A DNA stretch of 64,000 nt, taken from CAZMNY01 sp964567745 (GTDB lineage: Bacteria > Planctomycetota > Planctomycetia > Pirellulales > Pirellulaceae). The stretch covers positions 62,001-126,000 of the forward strand of contig CAZMNY010000008.1 of NCBI GenBank assembly GCA_964567745.1. The letters are read 5' to 3'. The translations under genes and the position numbers were made by a program. Position 1 is the stretch's first letter, and every line of letters begins with the position of its first letter. A model generated the notes under the pieces. That model saw only the letters and a program-made list of their open reading frames with translations. It was not told where the DNA came from and did no database searches. Below, piece after piece: positions 19,792-29,800 of the stretch.

Positions 19792-19826
19792 CCAAAGCCG
19801 AGTCGCCATTACCGTGGCGGCTTTGG
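19792..19826 (+). terminator. Hairpin after ahcY
   Basis: CCAAAGCCG...CGCCA pairs with TGGCGGCTTTGG across a six-base loop, with a small bulge in the left arm, 71 bases after the ahcY stop. The following bases are pyrimidine-rich but not a clean T-run, so this is a terminator-like hairpin of modest certainty that also precedes the DUF1015 gene. Confidence 0.4.
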
Positions 19827-19872
19827 CTCTCGGTCTGCCCGATTTCTTTCTGCTGCATTCATGGAGCGCGCT

Positions 19873-21183
19873 GTGCCTGAGATTCAAGCTTTTCGTGGTA
19901 TTCGTTACGACTTGGGTCATGTCGGCTCACTCAGCGATGTGATCGCTCCGCCGTACGACGTCATTGACGAGCAGCTTCAAGACGAGCTCTACAAGCAGCA
20001 TCCGGCGAACGTCATCCGTTTGATTCTCAATCGCGATGAGCCGGGCGATGACGACGACAACAATCGCTACTCTCGAGCCGCTCGCTTCTTTCGCAACTGG
20101 CAGAGAGAGGGAGTATTGCAGACCGAGGGCGATGCCTGTCTCTACGTCTACCACCAGGAATTCGAGTATGGCGGCGATCGCTTCACTCGCCGAGGTTTCA
20201 TGGGCCGCGTGCGGCTCGAACGTTTTGGCGAAGGCAAGATCTACCCGCACGAGGAGACTCACGCCGGTGCCAAAGCCGATCGCTTGAAACTGACGAAAGC
20301 CAGTCGAGCGAACATGAGCCAGATCTTCGGTCTCTATCCTGATGAGCAAGGCCAGGTTCAGGAGTGTTTAGAAGGCGGGATCGCCGAAGTTGCGCCGCTG
20401 GAAGCGACTGACCACCTGGGCGTTGTGCACCGACTCTGGCCGGTTAGCGACGTTCGCATCCTATCCGAGGCAATCGGCCTGATTCACGAACGTCCGATGT
20501 TCGTCGCCGATGGACACCATCGCTATGAGACGGCCTGCAACTATCGAGACCATCTCAGAGAGACGGAGGGAATCGACGACAATCATCCCGCCAACTTCGT
20601 GATGACCATGTGTGTCGGCATGAGTGACCCTGGGATGATTGTGTTGCCGACCCATCGGATGTTCCGCGGCCTGCCGGCATTCACCTCGGAAGAACTTGCG
20701 GAGCGACTGAAGGATGTGTTCGATGTTCGCATCGCTGGCGAAGGCGTCGACCTCGCCATGCCGTTGTGGGAGCAGATTGAAGTCGAGGACGAGCAGTCTC
20801 AAATGGCGCTCTACACGGCGAAAGACCAACGTTGGCTGATGGTCAAGCTCAACGCCGCCGGAGCACAACGGATGGACGAGCTGGCCAGCGAGCACAGCTC
20901 CGATTGGCGGGGCCTCGGCGTGAGCATCTTGCAGCGCCTCATCATCGAGACCGTGCTCGACGCCAACGACCTACCCAAGCCAAAGTACGTCCATTTGGTT
21001 GAGGAGCTTGTCGAAGGGGTGGACGCCGACGAGTCGGGCGAGTTTTCTCTCTGCGTGATGGTCATGCCAGCGACCCTCGGACATGTTCGTGCGATCAGCG
21101 AGCACGGCGAACGGATGCCCGCGAAGAGCACCTACTTCTATCCCAAGTTGCTCAGCGGCCTGGTGCTCAATCCGCTCGAGTGA
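19873..21183 (+). CDS. DUF1015 family protein
   Basis: About 436 residues from the GTG at 19873 (VPEIQAFRGIRYD), preferred over the ATG at 19861 because GGAG then lies 6 bases before the start and family members begin with this block. Seen: SLSDVIAPPYDVID, HPANVIRLILNRDEPGDDD, the diagnostic HEETHAGAKADRL and FVADGHHRYETACNYRDHL. DUF1015 proteins are found near serine biosynthesis genes in some bacteria (the SerC-associated description), but their biochemical function is not established. The protein has no signal or membrane helix and should be cytoplasmic. It sits between ahcY and the parS-parAB locus, with 67 bases to the first parS. Confidence 0.9.
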   Translation: MPEIQAFRGIRYDLGHVGSLSDVIAPPYDVIDEQLQDELYKQHPANVIRLILNRDEPGDDDDNNRYSRAARFFRNWQREGVLQTEGDACLYVYHQEFEYGGDRFTRRGFMGRVRLERFGEGKIYPHEETHAGAKADRLKLTKASRANMSQIFGLYPDEQGQVQECLEGGIAEVAPLEATDHLGVVHRLWPVSDVRILSEAIGLIHERPMFVADGHHRYETACNYRDHLRETEGIDDNHPANFVMTMCVGMSDPGMIVLPTHRMFRGLPAFTSEELAERLKDVFDVRIAGEGVDLAMPLWEQIEVEDEQSQMALYTAKDQRWLMVKLNAAGAQRMDELASEHSSDWRGLGVSILQRLIIETVLDANDLPKPKYVHLVEELVEGVDADESGEFSLCVMVMPATLGHVRAISEHGERMPAKSTYFYPKLLSGLVLNPLE

Positions 21184-21249
21184 TTTCTAGTCAGCACGGC
21201 CTAGCTAGCAACCCAGCGCCAACGACTGCTTCGCTGTCGAAGTTGTGCA

Positions 21250-21263
21250 GTTTCACGTGAAAC
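21250..21263. promoter_or_regulatory. parS centromere site 1
   Basis: GTTTCACGTGAAAC, a perfect 14-base palindrome identical to the core of the conserved bacterial chromosomal parS site bound by ParB. It lies 189 bases upstream of the parA start. Confidence 0.93.
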
Positions 21264-21283
21264 CAGTCTACGGTAGCTGGGTA

Positions 21284-21297
21284 GTTTCACGTGAAAC
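21284..21297. promoter_or_regulatory. parS centromere site 2
   Basis: A second perfect GTTTCACGTGAAAC, centred 34 bases from the first. Two sites within 50 bases in the region just before parA-parB allow ParB loading close to its own gene and possibly autoregulation. Confidence 0.93.
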
Positions 21298-21451
21298 GGT
21301 GGTCTGCGATGTTCACGTCGTGTTTGACGATGCGATTGCTCGCTGAATCAGACTGAACTGGCATTCGGCATCTGAGCCATTGCGGATAGAATCCTCGAGC
21401 TTTCATACCGACCATTGGGTCGAGGCCGACAAGGACGTTGGAGAGTCGAGG

Positions 21452-22198
21452 GTGACTCGCACACTTTGCATCGCCAACCAAAAGGGTGGCGTTGGTAAGA
21501 CGACAACTGCGATCAACTTGGCAGTAGGACTAGCCAAGTCGGATTGTCGTACGCTCCTGATCGATCTAGACCCTCAGTGCAATGCGACCAGTGGTTTGGG
21601 AGTCGATCCGTTGGCTCGACATCCGTTAGTGCAAACGTCCTCCGTTCGCGAGTTCGTCGTTGGAGTCTCGGGCGGGCTCGATGTGTTGCCCGGCAGTCGC
21701 CATTTCGCCGACATCGAATCGCTTGCAACGGGTAACGAGGACGCCATTGGCGTGATGTGCGGGCATCTGGACGGATTGAAGCGATACGACTACGTCGTGA
21801 TTGATTGTCCCCCGTCGCTCGGGCAGTTGACCAAAGCGGCACTCACTGTTTCGGACGAGGTGATGATGCCCATCCAGTGCGAATACTTCGCGATGGAAGG
21901 GCTGACTCAGATGATTCATGTGATTCGCGAAGTGATGCATGAGGAGCGAGGGCGGTTGGAGTTTGGAGGCATTCTGCTGACGATGTACGACGAGTCGTTG
22001 GAACTCACTCGCGAAGTCGACGCGGAGGTGCGTGACTTTTTTGGCGAGATTGTTTTTGACACAGTAATTCCGCGCGACGTCGCGGTAGCCGAGGCGCCGA
22101 GCCATTGCCAATCGGTAATCGACTATTCGCCCCGCGCTCGTGGTTCACGGGCCTACGTCGAGCTATGCATGGAGATTTTGGAGCATGTCGAAGGATAA
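21452..22198 (+). CDS. parA: Chromosome partitioning ATPase ParA (Soj)
   Basis: 248 residues from a GTG at 21452; GGAG eight bases upstream and the family start TRTLCIANQKGGVGKTTT support it, although the frame is open from 21380. Deviant Walker A KGGVGKTT, A-prime LLIDLDPQCNAT and Walker B YVVIDCPPSLGQLT are all present, as is VMMPIQCEYFAMEGL. ParA binds DNA non-specifically with ATP and is released by ParB, moving origin regions apart. It overlaps parB by 14 bases and follows two parS sites, giving a complete parABS module. As is common for such loci, the origin of replication may be close, but no oriC or dnaA is visible here. Confidence 0.96.
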   Translation: MTRTLCIANQKGGVGKTTTAINLAVGLAKSDCRTLLIDLDPQCNATSGLGVDPLARHPLVQTSSVREFVVGVSGGLDVLPGSRHFADIESLATGNEDAIGVMCGHLDGLKRYDYVVIDCPPSLGQLTKAALTVSDEVMMPIQCEYFAMEGLTQMIHVIREVMHEERGRLEFGGILLTMYDESLELTREVDAEVRDFFGEIVFDTVIPRDVAVAEAPSHCQSVIDYSPRARGSRAYVELCMEILEHVEG

Positions 22199-23255
22199 AC
22201 GTCTCGGTCGAGGATTGGCGTCTCTCCTCTCAAAGGATGACCCCATCGAACCGGCGGTGGCCAAAACGGAACAGAATGACGTGATCGCCTTTCCTACTCG
22301 GGAGGACGACAACGCCTCTGCTGCGCCACAGCCCGCAGCGCCGATTCAAGCGGCCGATGAGCCTTTACCCGCGCCGACTCAAGCGGCTCCCACCGCGACG
22401 CCGGAGGACGTTTTGAACGAAGGAGGCGTCGCGGACAAGGCGTCGCTGCTCCACCTGAGCGTTTACGAGATCGACGACAATCCATTTCAGCCGAGGCGTG
22501 ATTTTAGCGACAGCGAAATCGCGTCGCTCTCCGAGAGTCTTAAATCGCACGATATGCTTCAACCGATTTTGGTCCGCCGCATTGAGGATCGTTATCAGTT
22601 GATTTCTGGCGAGCGGCGACTTCGCGCGGCGATACAGGCCGGTTGGAATACAGTGCCAGCTCAAGTTCGCACGGCGGATGATCGGTTAGTGGCCGAACTC
22701 GCCATTGTCGAGAACTTGCAGCGCAAAGACCTCAACCCGGTCGAGAAGGCGCTTAGCTTCCGTCGCTACATCGATGAACACGCATGCACTCAAGACGATC
22801 TCGCTCGACGGCTAGCCATTGATCGATCGAGTATTGCGAATCTGATGCGACTACTTGAGTTGCCGTCGGAGATACTCGGCCATCTCCGCGAAGGTTCGTT
22901 AAGCGCCGGTCACGCGCGAGCTCTGCTTCCGCTGGGAGAAGAACGCCAGCAACTCGATTTTTGTCGTCGCATTAAGTCGGAGGGATGGAGCGTCAGGGCG
23001 ACGGAACGAAACGTCCAACAGAAGATACAAGCCGAAGACGGCGGCGCCGCGGCGGGCAGGAAACCGAGCGCGAAGAGCCGACAGATAAGCTTGCTCGAGC
23101 AAGAGTTGAAGCGATCGCTGGGTGCGAAGGTCGAAATACGGCAGTCGGGAAAACGATCGGGGCAGATCGTAATTCATTTTTCGAGTCACGAGGAATTTGA
23201 CCGGCTTCGTGCCTACCTTAGTGAGTCGCAATCAGCTCAAGTAAATGCCGGATAG
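22185..23255 (+). CDS. parB: Chromosome partitioning protein ParB (Spo0J)
   Basis: 356 residues from the ATG at 22185 (MSKDKRLGRGLASLL), the usual family start, overlapping the end of parA. After an Ala/Pro-rich linker of about 60 residues comes the CTP-binding ParB domain: VYEIDDNPFQPRRDF, LQPILVRRIEDRYQLI and the GERRLRAA box that contacts CTP. AELAIVENLQRKDLNPVEKA and the helix-turn-helix TQDDLARRLAIDRSSIANL (parS recognition) follow. The C-terminal third ends in a dimerisation-type segment. The sites it should bind lie 0.9 kb upstream. Translation is likely coupled to parA. Confidence 0.95.
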   Translation: MSKDKRLGRGLASLLSKDDPIEPAVAKTEQNDVIAFPTREDDNASAAPQPAAPIQAADEPLPAPTQAAPTATPEDVLNEGGVADKASLLHLSVYEIDDNPFQPRRDFSDSEIASLSESLKSHDMLQPILVRRIEDRYQLISGERRLRAAIQAGWNTVPAQVRTADDRLVAELAIVENLQRKDLNPVEKALSFRRYIDEHACTQDDLARRLAIDRSSIANLMRLLELPSEILGHLREGSLSAGHARALLPLGEERQQLDFCRRIKSEGWSVRATERNVQQKIQAEDGGAAAGRKPSAKSRQISLLEQELKRSLGAKVEIRQSGKRSGQIVIHFSSHEEFDRLRAYLSESQSAQVNAG

Positions 23256-23323
23256 TAAACATCCGTACACTATTCGATAGCGGTTGTTGATTCTCGTACT
23301 GCCCGATAGCATAGGGCACTTCG

Positions 23324-23397
23324 CGGGGCGTAGCGCAGCCTGGCAGCGCGCCTGCTTTGGGAGCAGGAGGTCGCGAGTTCGAATCTCGCCGCCCCGA
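23324..23397 (+). tRNA. tRNA-Pro (UGG anticodon)
   Basis: Full cloverleaf, 74 bases. The acceptor CGGGGCG (23324-23330) pairs perfectly with CGCCCCG (23390-23396), discriminator A at 23397. The D-arm is GCGC/GCGC; the anticodon stem CCTGC/GCAGG holds the loop TTTGGGA with TGG at 23358-23360; the T-arm GCGAG-TTCGAAT-CTCGC is standard. CCA is not encoded. Located 68 bases after parB. Confidence 0.96.
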
Positions 23398-23406
23398 CTT
23401 GAAATC

Positions 23407-23450
23407 AAAACAGCTCGTCGCATTGAATTGCGGCGAGCTGTTTTTTGTTT
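23407..23450 (+). terminator. Strong intrinsic terminator after tRNA-Pro
   Basis: AACAGCTCGTCGCA (23409-23422) pairs over 14 positions, with one G-U, with TGCGGCGAGCTGTT (23429-23442) around a six-base loop, followed by TTTTTTGTTT. It starts about 10 bases past the tRNA. Confidence 0.9.
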
Positions 23451-23609
23451 AGTGCGAGCGAGTTAGGCAAACTGTTGCCAGGTACCGGATCAGCGGACGA
23501 CAGACACATTTTCTTTGCAAGATTACTGACAGCAATAGGTCATACATTTGTGGCATTGCTTCGCTGTATCAAGCGGCGGTGCTCCGATGTAGACAGCACT
23601 TTCATGATC

Positions 23610-24821
23610 TTATCGTGCTTGTGATCGAGATGGGAGCGAGAGACCGAAGCCGGGTTCGTTGGAGGGGCGGAATTGAGCGTCGACGATTCTATTGTCACCA
23701 AAGTCCACGTTACCGCCCTTGGTGGTGACGCCTTCGATGGTGGGGGCGTTTCCATAGGCGCCAACAAAGTGCGCGGTGTAGACGGTCTTGAGGGCCGTGC
23801 CCCAAGTGTGCGGTGAAACGCCGATGCCTTGCTTAGCGAGTCGCGGCGTTTGATGGCGCCACTTCGTGAATCCGTGGCCGCAAATGTCTTCCAAGCGGAC
23901 GTTGAGCGTATGGTGCTTCTGAAGTTCTTCGAGCACGGGAAAATCGGGCTTGGCCTCGCCGTCGGCGCGGAGGGTCTTATTGCGACCGTTGGCGACGAGG
24001 TAATTCCTCAAACGAGTCCAGTCCGCTACGGTTTCGTGAAACGGTTCCTCAATCCAGAAGAGAGGGACATCGGCGACGCCATCCAGGAAGCTGATCATGG
24101 TTTCGACGGTAAACCCGTTGTTGCCGTCCACCAGGATGTCGACTTCGGGGAAGGCCTTGTGGATAGCGTGGACGACGTCGATGTCGCGCTGGAGGCCGGC
24201 TTTCGCAGGCATCCACTTGTTACCGCGTCCGATTTTGAGTTTGAACTGTCGGTAACCGTAGTCGTAGTCCCAACGACAGTTTTCGAGAACTTTGTCGATG
24301 CCGGCGGGATTGTCGCTGGGGTCGAGGTCGTCGAAGTAGATCATGCCGGAATAGACCTTGGTGAGATGCGGCTTTTCGGCGCCGGTCATTGCCCAGACAG
24401 GTTGATCGAGGATGACCCCGGCCAGGTCATGAAGGGGGACGTCGATAGAGTGATAATCTGCGGAACGGATGCCATTGGCCGGGTCGATCAGGTCGGCGAC
24501 CGCCTTGTCTTTGACTAGTTCGAGGAGTTGCTCGGGTTTACCTGTCTTTCCCTGTGTTTGGCCCCAACCAGTCGCGCCGCGGTCAGTGTGAAGAACACAT
24601 ACTCTCAGTTTGGTGGGGCCATGACCGTGGATACCGCGGCGAGAATTGCGGCCGACCTGGCGCGGCCATGGAATGCTGACGTTCCGGAATTCGATTCGGT
24701 CAACGCGATGTTCGGAAAGCGGCGTGTCGGCGGCGTACGCGAACCCAGGCAGTGTTGTGGCTGCCGCAGCGACGGCAGTGTGACTTAGGAAAGCGCGGCG
24801 GTTCATTATGCGTTGATTCAT
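23610..24821 (-). CDS. Exported enolase-superfamily (mandelate racemase/muconate lactonizing-like) enzyme
   Basis: 403 residues from the ATG at 24821; its GGTGA ribosome-binding sequence overlaps the stop of the upstream gene, so translation is probably coupled. The N-terminus has a Tat-type signal, NRRAFLSHTAVAAAATTLPG. The catalytic barrel shows FKLKIGRG (catalytic Lys pair), metal-ligand strands VDILVDGNNG, FWIEEPFHE and RADGEA, and a late SPHTWGTALKTVYTAHF with a candidate base His, which places it in the mandelate-racemase or glucarate-dehydratase-like groups. An export signal is unusual for this superfamily but common in planctomycetes. A sugar-acid substrate is plausible but not shown. 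Confidence 0.85.
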   Translation of the reverse strand: MNQRIMNRRAFLSHTAVAAAATTLPGFAYAADTPLSEHRVDRIEFRNVSIPWPRQVGRNSRRGIHGHGPTKLRVCVLHTDRGATGWGQTQGKTGKPEQLLELVKDKAVADLIDPANGIRSADYHSIDVPLHDLAGVILDQPVWAMTGAEKPHLTKVYSGMIYFDDLDPSDNPAGIDKVLENCRWDYDYGYRQFKLKIGRGNKWMPAKAGLQRDIDVVHAIHKAFPEVDILVDGNNGFTVETMISFLDGVADVPLFWIEEPFHETVADWTRLRNYLVANGRNKTLRADGEAKPDFPVLEELQKHHTLNVRLEDICGHGFTKWRHQTPRLAKQGIGVSPHTWGTALKTVYTAHFVGAYGNAPTIEGVTTKGGNVDFGDNRIVDAQFRPSNEPGFGLSLPSRSQAR

Positions 24822-24828
24822 GGGCGGC

Positions 24829-26181
24829 TCACCGTGCATTGGGCGATTTGATGGTATCGATGTAGGCTTTGGCGTCGGCCGCGAGTTGCGCAAGGTTGGG
24901 AGCGGCTTTTCGCTCGTATTCCTTGACGGCCTTGTCGGCGTTGACGACGGCTCTATTGCGGGCCTGGAATTCAGGATCGTTGTTCAGGGCATTGCGCTTC
25001 GCATTGCGCTCTTCGACGGCTGCATCTACGCTTTTAAAGGCTTCGGGGAAACGGGCTTCGAGAGCAACCTGAAGCTTTCCTGTTTTGGCAACGAGCTCGG
25101 CAAGTTGTCCGTCACCATCCGCTTCCAGTCCAGCTCGAACTTGACCAAGTTCAGAAACGAAACGCTGCTTCGCCGTTCCATTCTCTTTCAGACGCGCGAG
25201 TTCGGGCTTGGTCGACAGCACGTAAGCGTTTTCCGCCTGGTGTGCTTTGTTGACCGCAACCTCCATGCGTTTGAATTCAGGATCGGCATGCCGTAGCTTC
25301 TGTTTCTTTTTCGCGATGAGTTTCGTCAGTTCTTTGTGCGTGACAAATGCATCGGCGTAGTCAGCATGGAGAGCCGCTCTAAGCTTGTCATGTGTTTTCA
25401 CGAGGTCTCGGTAGGCCTGGTCATGCAGAGTCAAACGCGATTTGAGATTGATGGTCGCGATTCTGTAACGCTCGGCGGGATCGCGCTTAACCGGCTCACG
25501 ATCCGACTGAAGGGCTACGAGGTTCCTGCGAGTCTCAGCCCAATTCTTGCGCTGACCGATGGCCTTCCAGACACGCACGTTGTCAATCGAAGCGCCGGGC
25601 AGATCGAACTGGAACGCGAAGTACTTGCGGGTGCGATCAATGATGGGATGCCGGCCGATGACGAACTCTTTGTCGTTCAAATGCGCAACCATTTCGGCGC
25701 CCCAGTATTCCACCGTCATCGTCTGCCACTGGTCAGGGCGAGGTTGGCGGACGCATTCGCCAAGATGAGCGGGCACAAGCCCAGCGCCTCGATCGACCGG
25801 CGTATTGAGCTGAAAGTGCTGGCGATGTATTCCTGTGACGCTGTTGTAGCCACCGCCACTGCCGGTCACGAGGCGAAGGTCGGTTGTCTTCCCCGACAAC
25901 TTGAAGTCGAACTGAATGATCGTGTTGTGAAAGGACGCGTCTTTTAGAAAGACTCGTTTGGATTCGGCCGGAGCGACATTCGTGCGCAACAACGCGCCGT
26001 CACGCAGAGCAAAATCGGCCTTGAACCACCAGCGATCGGACACCGTTTCGGGGTCAAAGTCTTCGGCGAAGATGAGTTTGCCTGGAGTACACATTAAGGC
26101 GTTGGGGTCGGCCGGCATCTGGGCGCGCGCTGTCGCCGCAGCCGCCGAAAGGCAAACGAGGAATGTCGAAAGAGTTTTCAT
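24829..26181 (-). CDS. Secreted protein with DUF1080/laminin-G-like N-terminus and helical C-terminus
   Basis: 450 residues with a Sec signal peptide (MKTLSTFLVCLSAAAATARA). Residues about 30-210 resemble a concanavalin/laminin-G or 3-keto-disaccharide hydrolase (DUF1080) fold: GKLIFAEDFDPETVSDRWW, then IIQFDFKLSGKTTDLRLV, YWGAEMVAHLNDKEFVIG and IDNVRVWKA. The remaining 240 residues are highly charged and helical (Lys/Glu/Ala-rich, repeated DPEF words), probably coiled coil. No catalytic residues can be named. The stop codon touches the ribosome-binding site of the enolase-superfamily gene, so the two are one transcript and may act on the same periplasmic carbohydrate. Confidence 0.75.
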   Translation of the reverse strand: MKTLSTFLVCLSAAAATARAQMPADPNALMCTPGKLIFAEDFDPETVSDRWWFKADFALRDGALLRTNVAPAESKRVFLKDASFHNTIIQFDFKLSGKTTDLRLVTGSGGGYNSVTGIHRQHFQLNTPVDRGAGLVPAHLGECVRQPRPDQWQTMTVEYWGAEMVAHLNDKEFVIGRHPIIDRTRKYFAFQFDLPGASIDNVRVWKAIGQRKNWAETRRNLVALQSDREPVKRDPAERYRIATINLKSRLTLHDQAYRDLVKTHDKLRAALHADYADAFVTHKELTKLIAKKKQKLRHADPEFKRMEVAVNKAHQAENAYVLSTKPELARLKENGTAKQRFVSELGQVRAGLEADGDGQLAELVAKTGKLQVALEARFPEAFKSVDAAVEERNAKRNALNNDPEFQARNRAVVNADKAVKEYERKAAPNLAQLAADAKAYIDTIKSPNAR

Positions 26182-26820
26182 ATTGATCCGTTGAGGTTGA
26201 GATGTGAGCAGGCAAAACGGCCTATTCGTCGACGTCGTCGCATGTTTCAGAGAGTGTCGGCCCTCGATCGGCGTAGTCTCATCACAGTGAGCTCATTCGC
26301 GAACCGCGTTTAACACGACAGCGCGCTCAGACACTGTCATTATGCCCGAACGCGTGAAGAGGAGACAGGAATAGCACACGATATGTTGCATGCATCCTGA
26401 AGATCATGTCAATCCTGTCCAACTTTTCGGAACCAAAGTACGCAGAAGGGCAACCCCTTTGTCTTTGCCGTTGGATTTGTTGTGGCCGCCTTGCCCGGAA
26501 GCAGTTCACGACCCTTGTTTTCGCTGCTAGACCACCGACTCAGATGGTCGCTCATCAGGACTAGCGACAATTTGGGCGGATATCTATCACGAATATGGGA
26601 GAAAAGTGGAATTTGTGAGAGTGTCGAAGTTCGGCGAGTCCGATTGATCGAAGCGGCGCTCGAACATCATGGCGTTGATCATGGATTGGCAATGACCGCA
26701 GGTGAAAAAGTTGGACTTTCACCGCCTGACCGCGCGAGCAAATTTGGGCTTCTCGTTGTATGCTGCGTCGATCGAGTTGGGCGGGTTCGCGGGTTAGCCG
26801 GACTGAGACGCGCGACGGCG
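26182..26820. other. Intergenic region between divergent export genes
   Basis: 639 bases between the minus-strand laminin-G-like gene and the plus-strand giant PQQ gene. The giant-gene frame stays open back to 26482, but the peptide before residue 114 looks non-coding and a signal peptide begins at 26821. One copy of the 27-base dispersed repeat is at 26393-26419. No other structure was seen. Confidence 0.6.
26393..26419. repeat. 27-bp dispersed intergenic repeat, copy A
   Basis: CATCCTGAAGATCATGTCAA followed by TCCTGTC, matching the consensus of the other copies (31457, 37131 and 63972) at most positions. Confidence 0.7.
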
Positions 26821-29800
26821 ATGTCGAGCGAGAGATCGATTGTGAACACAAACTCCTGCATAGTGTGTTTCCTGGTGATGGTTTCCGCCTTGAGTGCGGC
26901 GGGAAGTGATTGGCCGGCGTATCGGCGCGACGCGCGTCGCAGCGCCGTTTCTGATGACCGACTTGAGTTCCCCTTGCAAGCCGTCTGGCGTCGGCAAGCA
27001 AGGCTGGTGCCAAGGCCGGCGTTTGAGGATCCGCTCAAGCATCCAACGAATATCGATTTCGCTTTCATCCGGGATTTCTCCCAGCCAGTGTTGCTCGACT
27101 TCGATCACGCGTTTCATCCGGTGTCGGCTGGCGGACTGGTATTTTTCGGGTCGTCGGCCGACGACTCGGTGCGATGTTTATCGCTGGAGACCGGCGAGCA
27201 ACGCTGGGCGTTTGTGACGGGCGGACCAGTTCGTTTTGCTCCACACGTGGTTAGTGATCGCGTCTACTTCGCGTCCGATGACGGCTTTGTGTACTGTCTC
27301 GATGCGAGCGACGGCAAGATCGTCTGGAAGTTTCGCGCCGCTCCGAACGAGCGACAGCTAGTGGGAAATGGGCGAATGATTTCGCGCTGGCCCTTAAGGT
27401 CTGGCGTGCTGGTGATCGACGGCGTCGTTTACGTGACCGCCGGCATGTGGCCCGCCGAAGGCGTTTTCGTCTATGCACTCGATGCGAAATCAGGTCGTGT
27501 CCGCTGGGCGAATGACACGAGCGGAACACTGAATCAACCCACGGCGAACCGCACCGCCTATACGATCACGGGAGTGGCGCCGACCGGATATTTGCTCGCC
27601 GCGAACGACGTGCTCGTCGTGCCAACAGGAAGGTCGATGCCGGCGTCGTATTCGCAGCAAGACGGCAGACTGTTGGCGTCGACAGCGCCCAGTTACCAAA
27701 ATCGTAGAGGCGGTCCAGCCGAGTGCATCGACGTTCATGGCAGCGTCATTTTCGGGTATCCCCGTGAACGACTGACCGGTTCGGACTATAGCGTGCGCTA
27801 CGCGCACAAGCTCCCGAATCTCACTCCCTACGGCGCCTTTCGCGGTGACCGAGTTCTCTCGGCCGATCGCACGTTTCTCGCCGTCAACGACCTGATGCGT
27901 TGTCTCGACATCAACTCGCGCTACACCAAAGGCAAAGTCATATGGCAAGAGCCTTGTCCATCCAAAAAATTGAGGTGTCTCGCGTTGTCGGCCAACGCGC
28001 TGCTGTTGGGAATCGACGATTCCGTTGTGGCTCGCGACCGGAAAACCGGCCGGCCGCTGTGGGACCAATCGGGGCTCGATGGTTACGTCCATTCGATTGC
28101 CGTGGCCGATGAGCGCCTGCTTGTCGCCACCGATAGTGGAAGTATCTATTGTTTCGCGGCGACAAAGCCTGGCGTATCGGCCGTCTTGGATAGACTCGCT
28201 GAAACACCAATTGCCGTGGCAAGAACGACGGCAGCTGGAAAGACAAACGAGGCGAGGCTGTTCGCAAGCATCGCTGCAAACAAGTTGCATCGAGGTCAAG
28301 CTTTGGTCATCGGTGAGACGGATACCAAGCTCGCTGTACAAATCGCCGCCATGTCTGAATTGCAAGTGGTTTTGTTACTGGATGATCCAAGAGCTGTTGC
28401 GACGGCGCGACAAACACTGCTCGACACATTTGCGCCGGGGCAGGGGCAGGTTTCGGTCCGAAATGATGTCGCCAGGCATCCGCTGCCGTTTGCTGACTTT
28501 GCTTTCAATCTGATTGTCGCGAAAGGCGATGTCGCGACCGAGCGAGCGTCGGAGTTACATCGCGTGCTTCGTCCGGCTGGTGGCATGCTCCATATCATGG
28601 ACGCCGGCGACGACGAAAAGGCGATCGAGGCCGCCATGATTCGAGCGGCGCAAATCGACTCGTCCGACGACGACAAGACCCGTGAAGCTTCCGGCCCGTC
28701 CGAGCTCTCACGAGTCGAGCCAAGATCGCTGCTAGCCAAGATTGCAAACACGAACCGCATGCTGATTTTCCGCCGCGGCAAGCTGCCGGGATCGCTCGAC
28801 TGGGATTCGGAGACGTCGACCGACCAACGAGTGAAATGGCCATTGGAATTGTTGTGGTTTGGCGGCCCCGGCTCCAAACGGACTGGGAGCGGCAGCCGGG
28901 CACCGATCGCTGCGGGCGGTCGCAATTTTGTGATCGGCAAGAACCACCTGATCGCCCTCGACGCCTACAACGGCGCCGAGTTGTGGTCACGCACGCTGCC
29001 GTATCTCTATCGCAAAATCGGCGGACTACGGAACATGCCGGGCCCCATACAGCCGTGGCTCACACAGAGTATCAACGCCGACGATAATCACGTCTGGCTG
29101 AATTGCGGTCACGTTGTCTACACCTTGGACGCCGCCACGGGCAGGCAACTCGCCGTTCATGGAAAGTTGCCCGCCGCGCCGGTCAAGGAGTTGGCTGACG
29201 AGGGATTGCGGATCGTCATGAATCAGTTCCAAAAGCCGGGGCCGCGGGGAGTTACCAGCGAGACACATGAATCACCCACCCCGGCCGGGCAGATACGCAT
29301 CAACGCGATCGACGACAAGCAGCTTACGATTTCGCTCGAACTTCAACCCGATATCGTGATTGATGACCGTGTCTACTGGGAGCTATTTCTCGACGTGCGA
29401 CCTCCCTCCCATCGTGCAAACCTCTACGATCGAGGGATCTTCCAGCTAATCGCATGGCCCTCGAAGGGGACCGTCACGCCGGGTGCTGGCGTTGCTCACC
29501 CAATGTGTTCCGTCGAAGTCGAAAACGAAGGCAAACGACTTGTCATTTCGATTGATTTAAAGGAACTAACCGAACTGCGCGTGGCGACGCTGGACGACTT
29601 CTGTTTTGCCGCCGCTTTGAATCACCCTACAGGAGCCGACCAGAAAAGCATGGCGGGCAACCGCGCCTATTTGCGGTGGGAGCACTACGCCGACGCGTTT
29701 GCCACGTCACTCAATAACGGCTGGCCGAGAATACGACGATTGCGAGCCAGCGACGATTTGGAAAACGATTCGCACATGACTCGCGAACTGCGCCCGATCA

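Noticed and set aside
21184..21451. Origin of replication next to parS
   Set aside because: No cluster of DnaA-box-like sequences, AT-rich unwinding region or dnaA/dnaN genes is visible.
26482..26820. N-terminal extension of the giant PQQ protein
   Set aside because: A signal peptide begins at 26821; the extra 113 residues show no domain and cross intergenic sequence.
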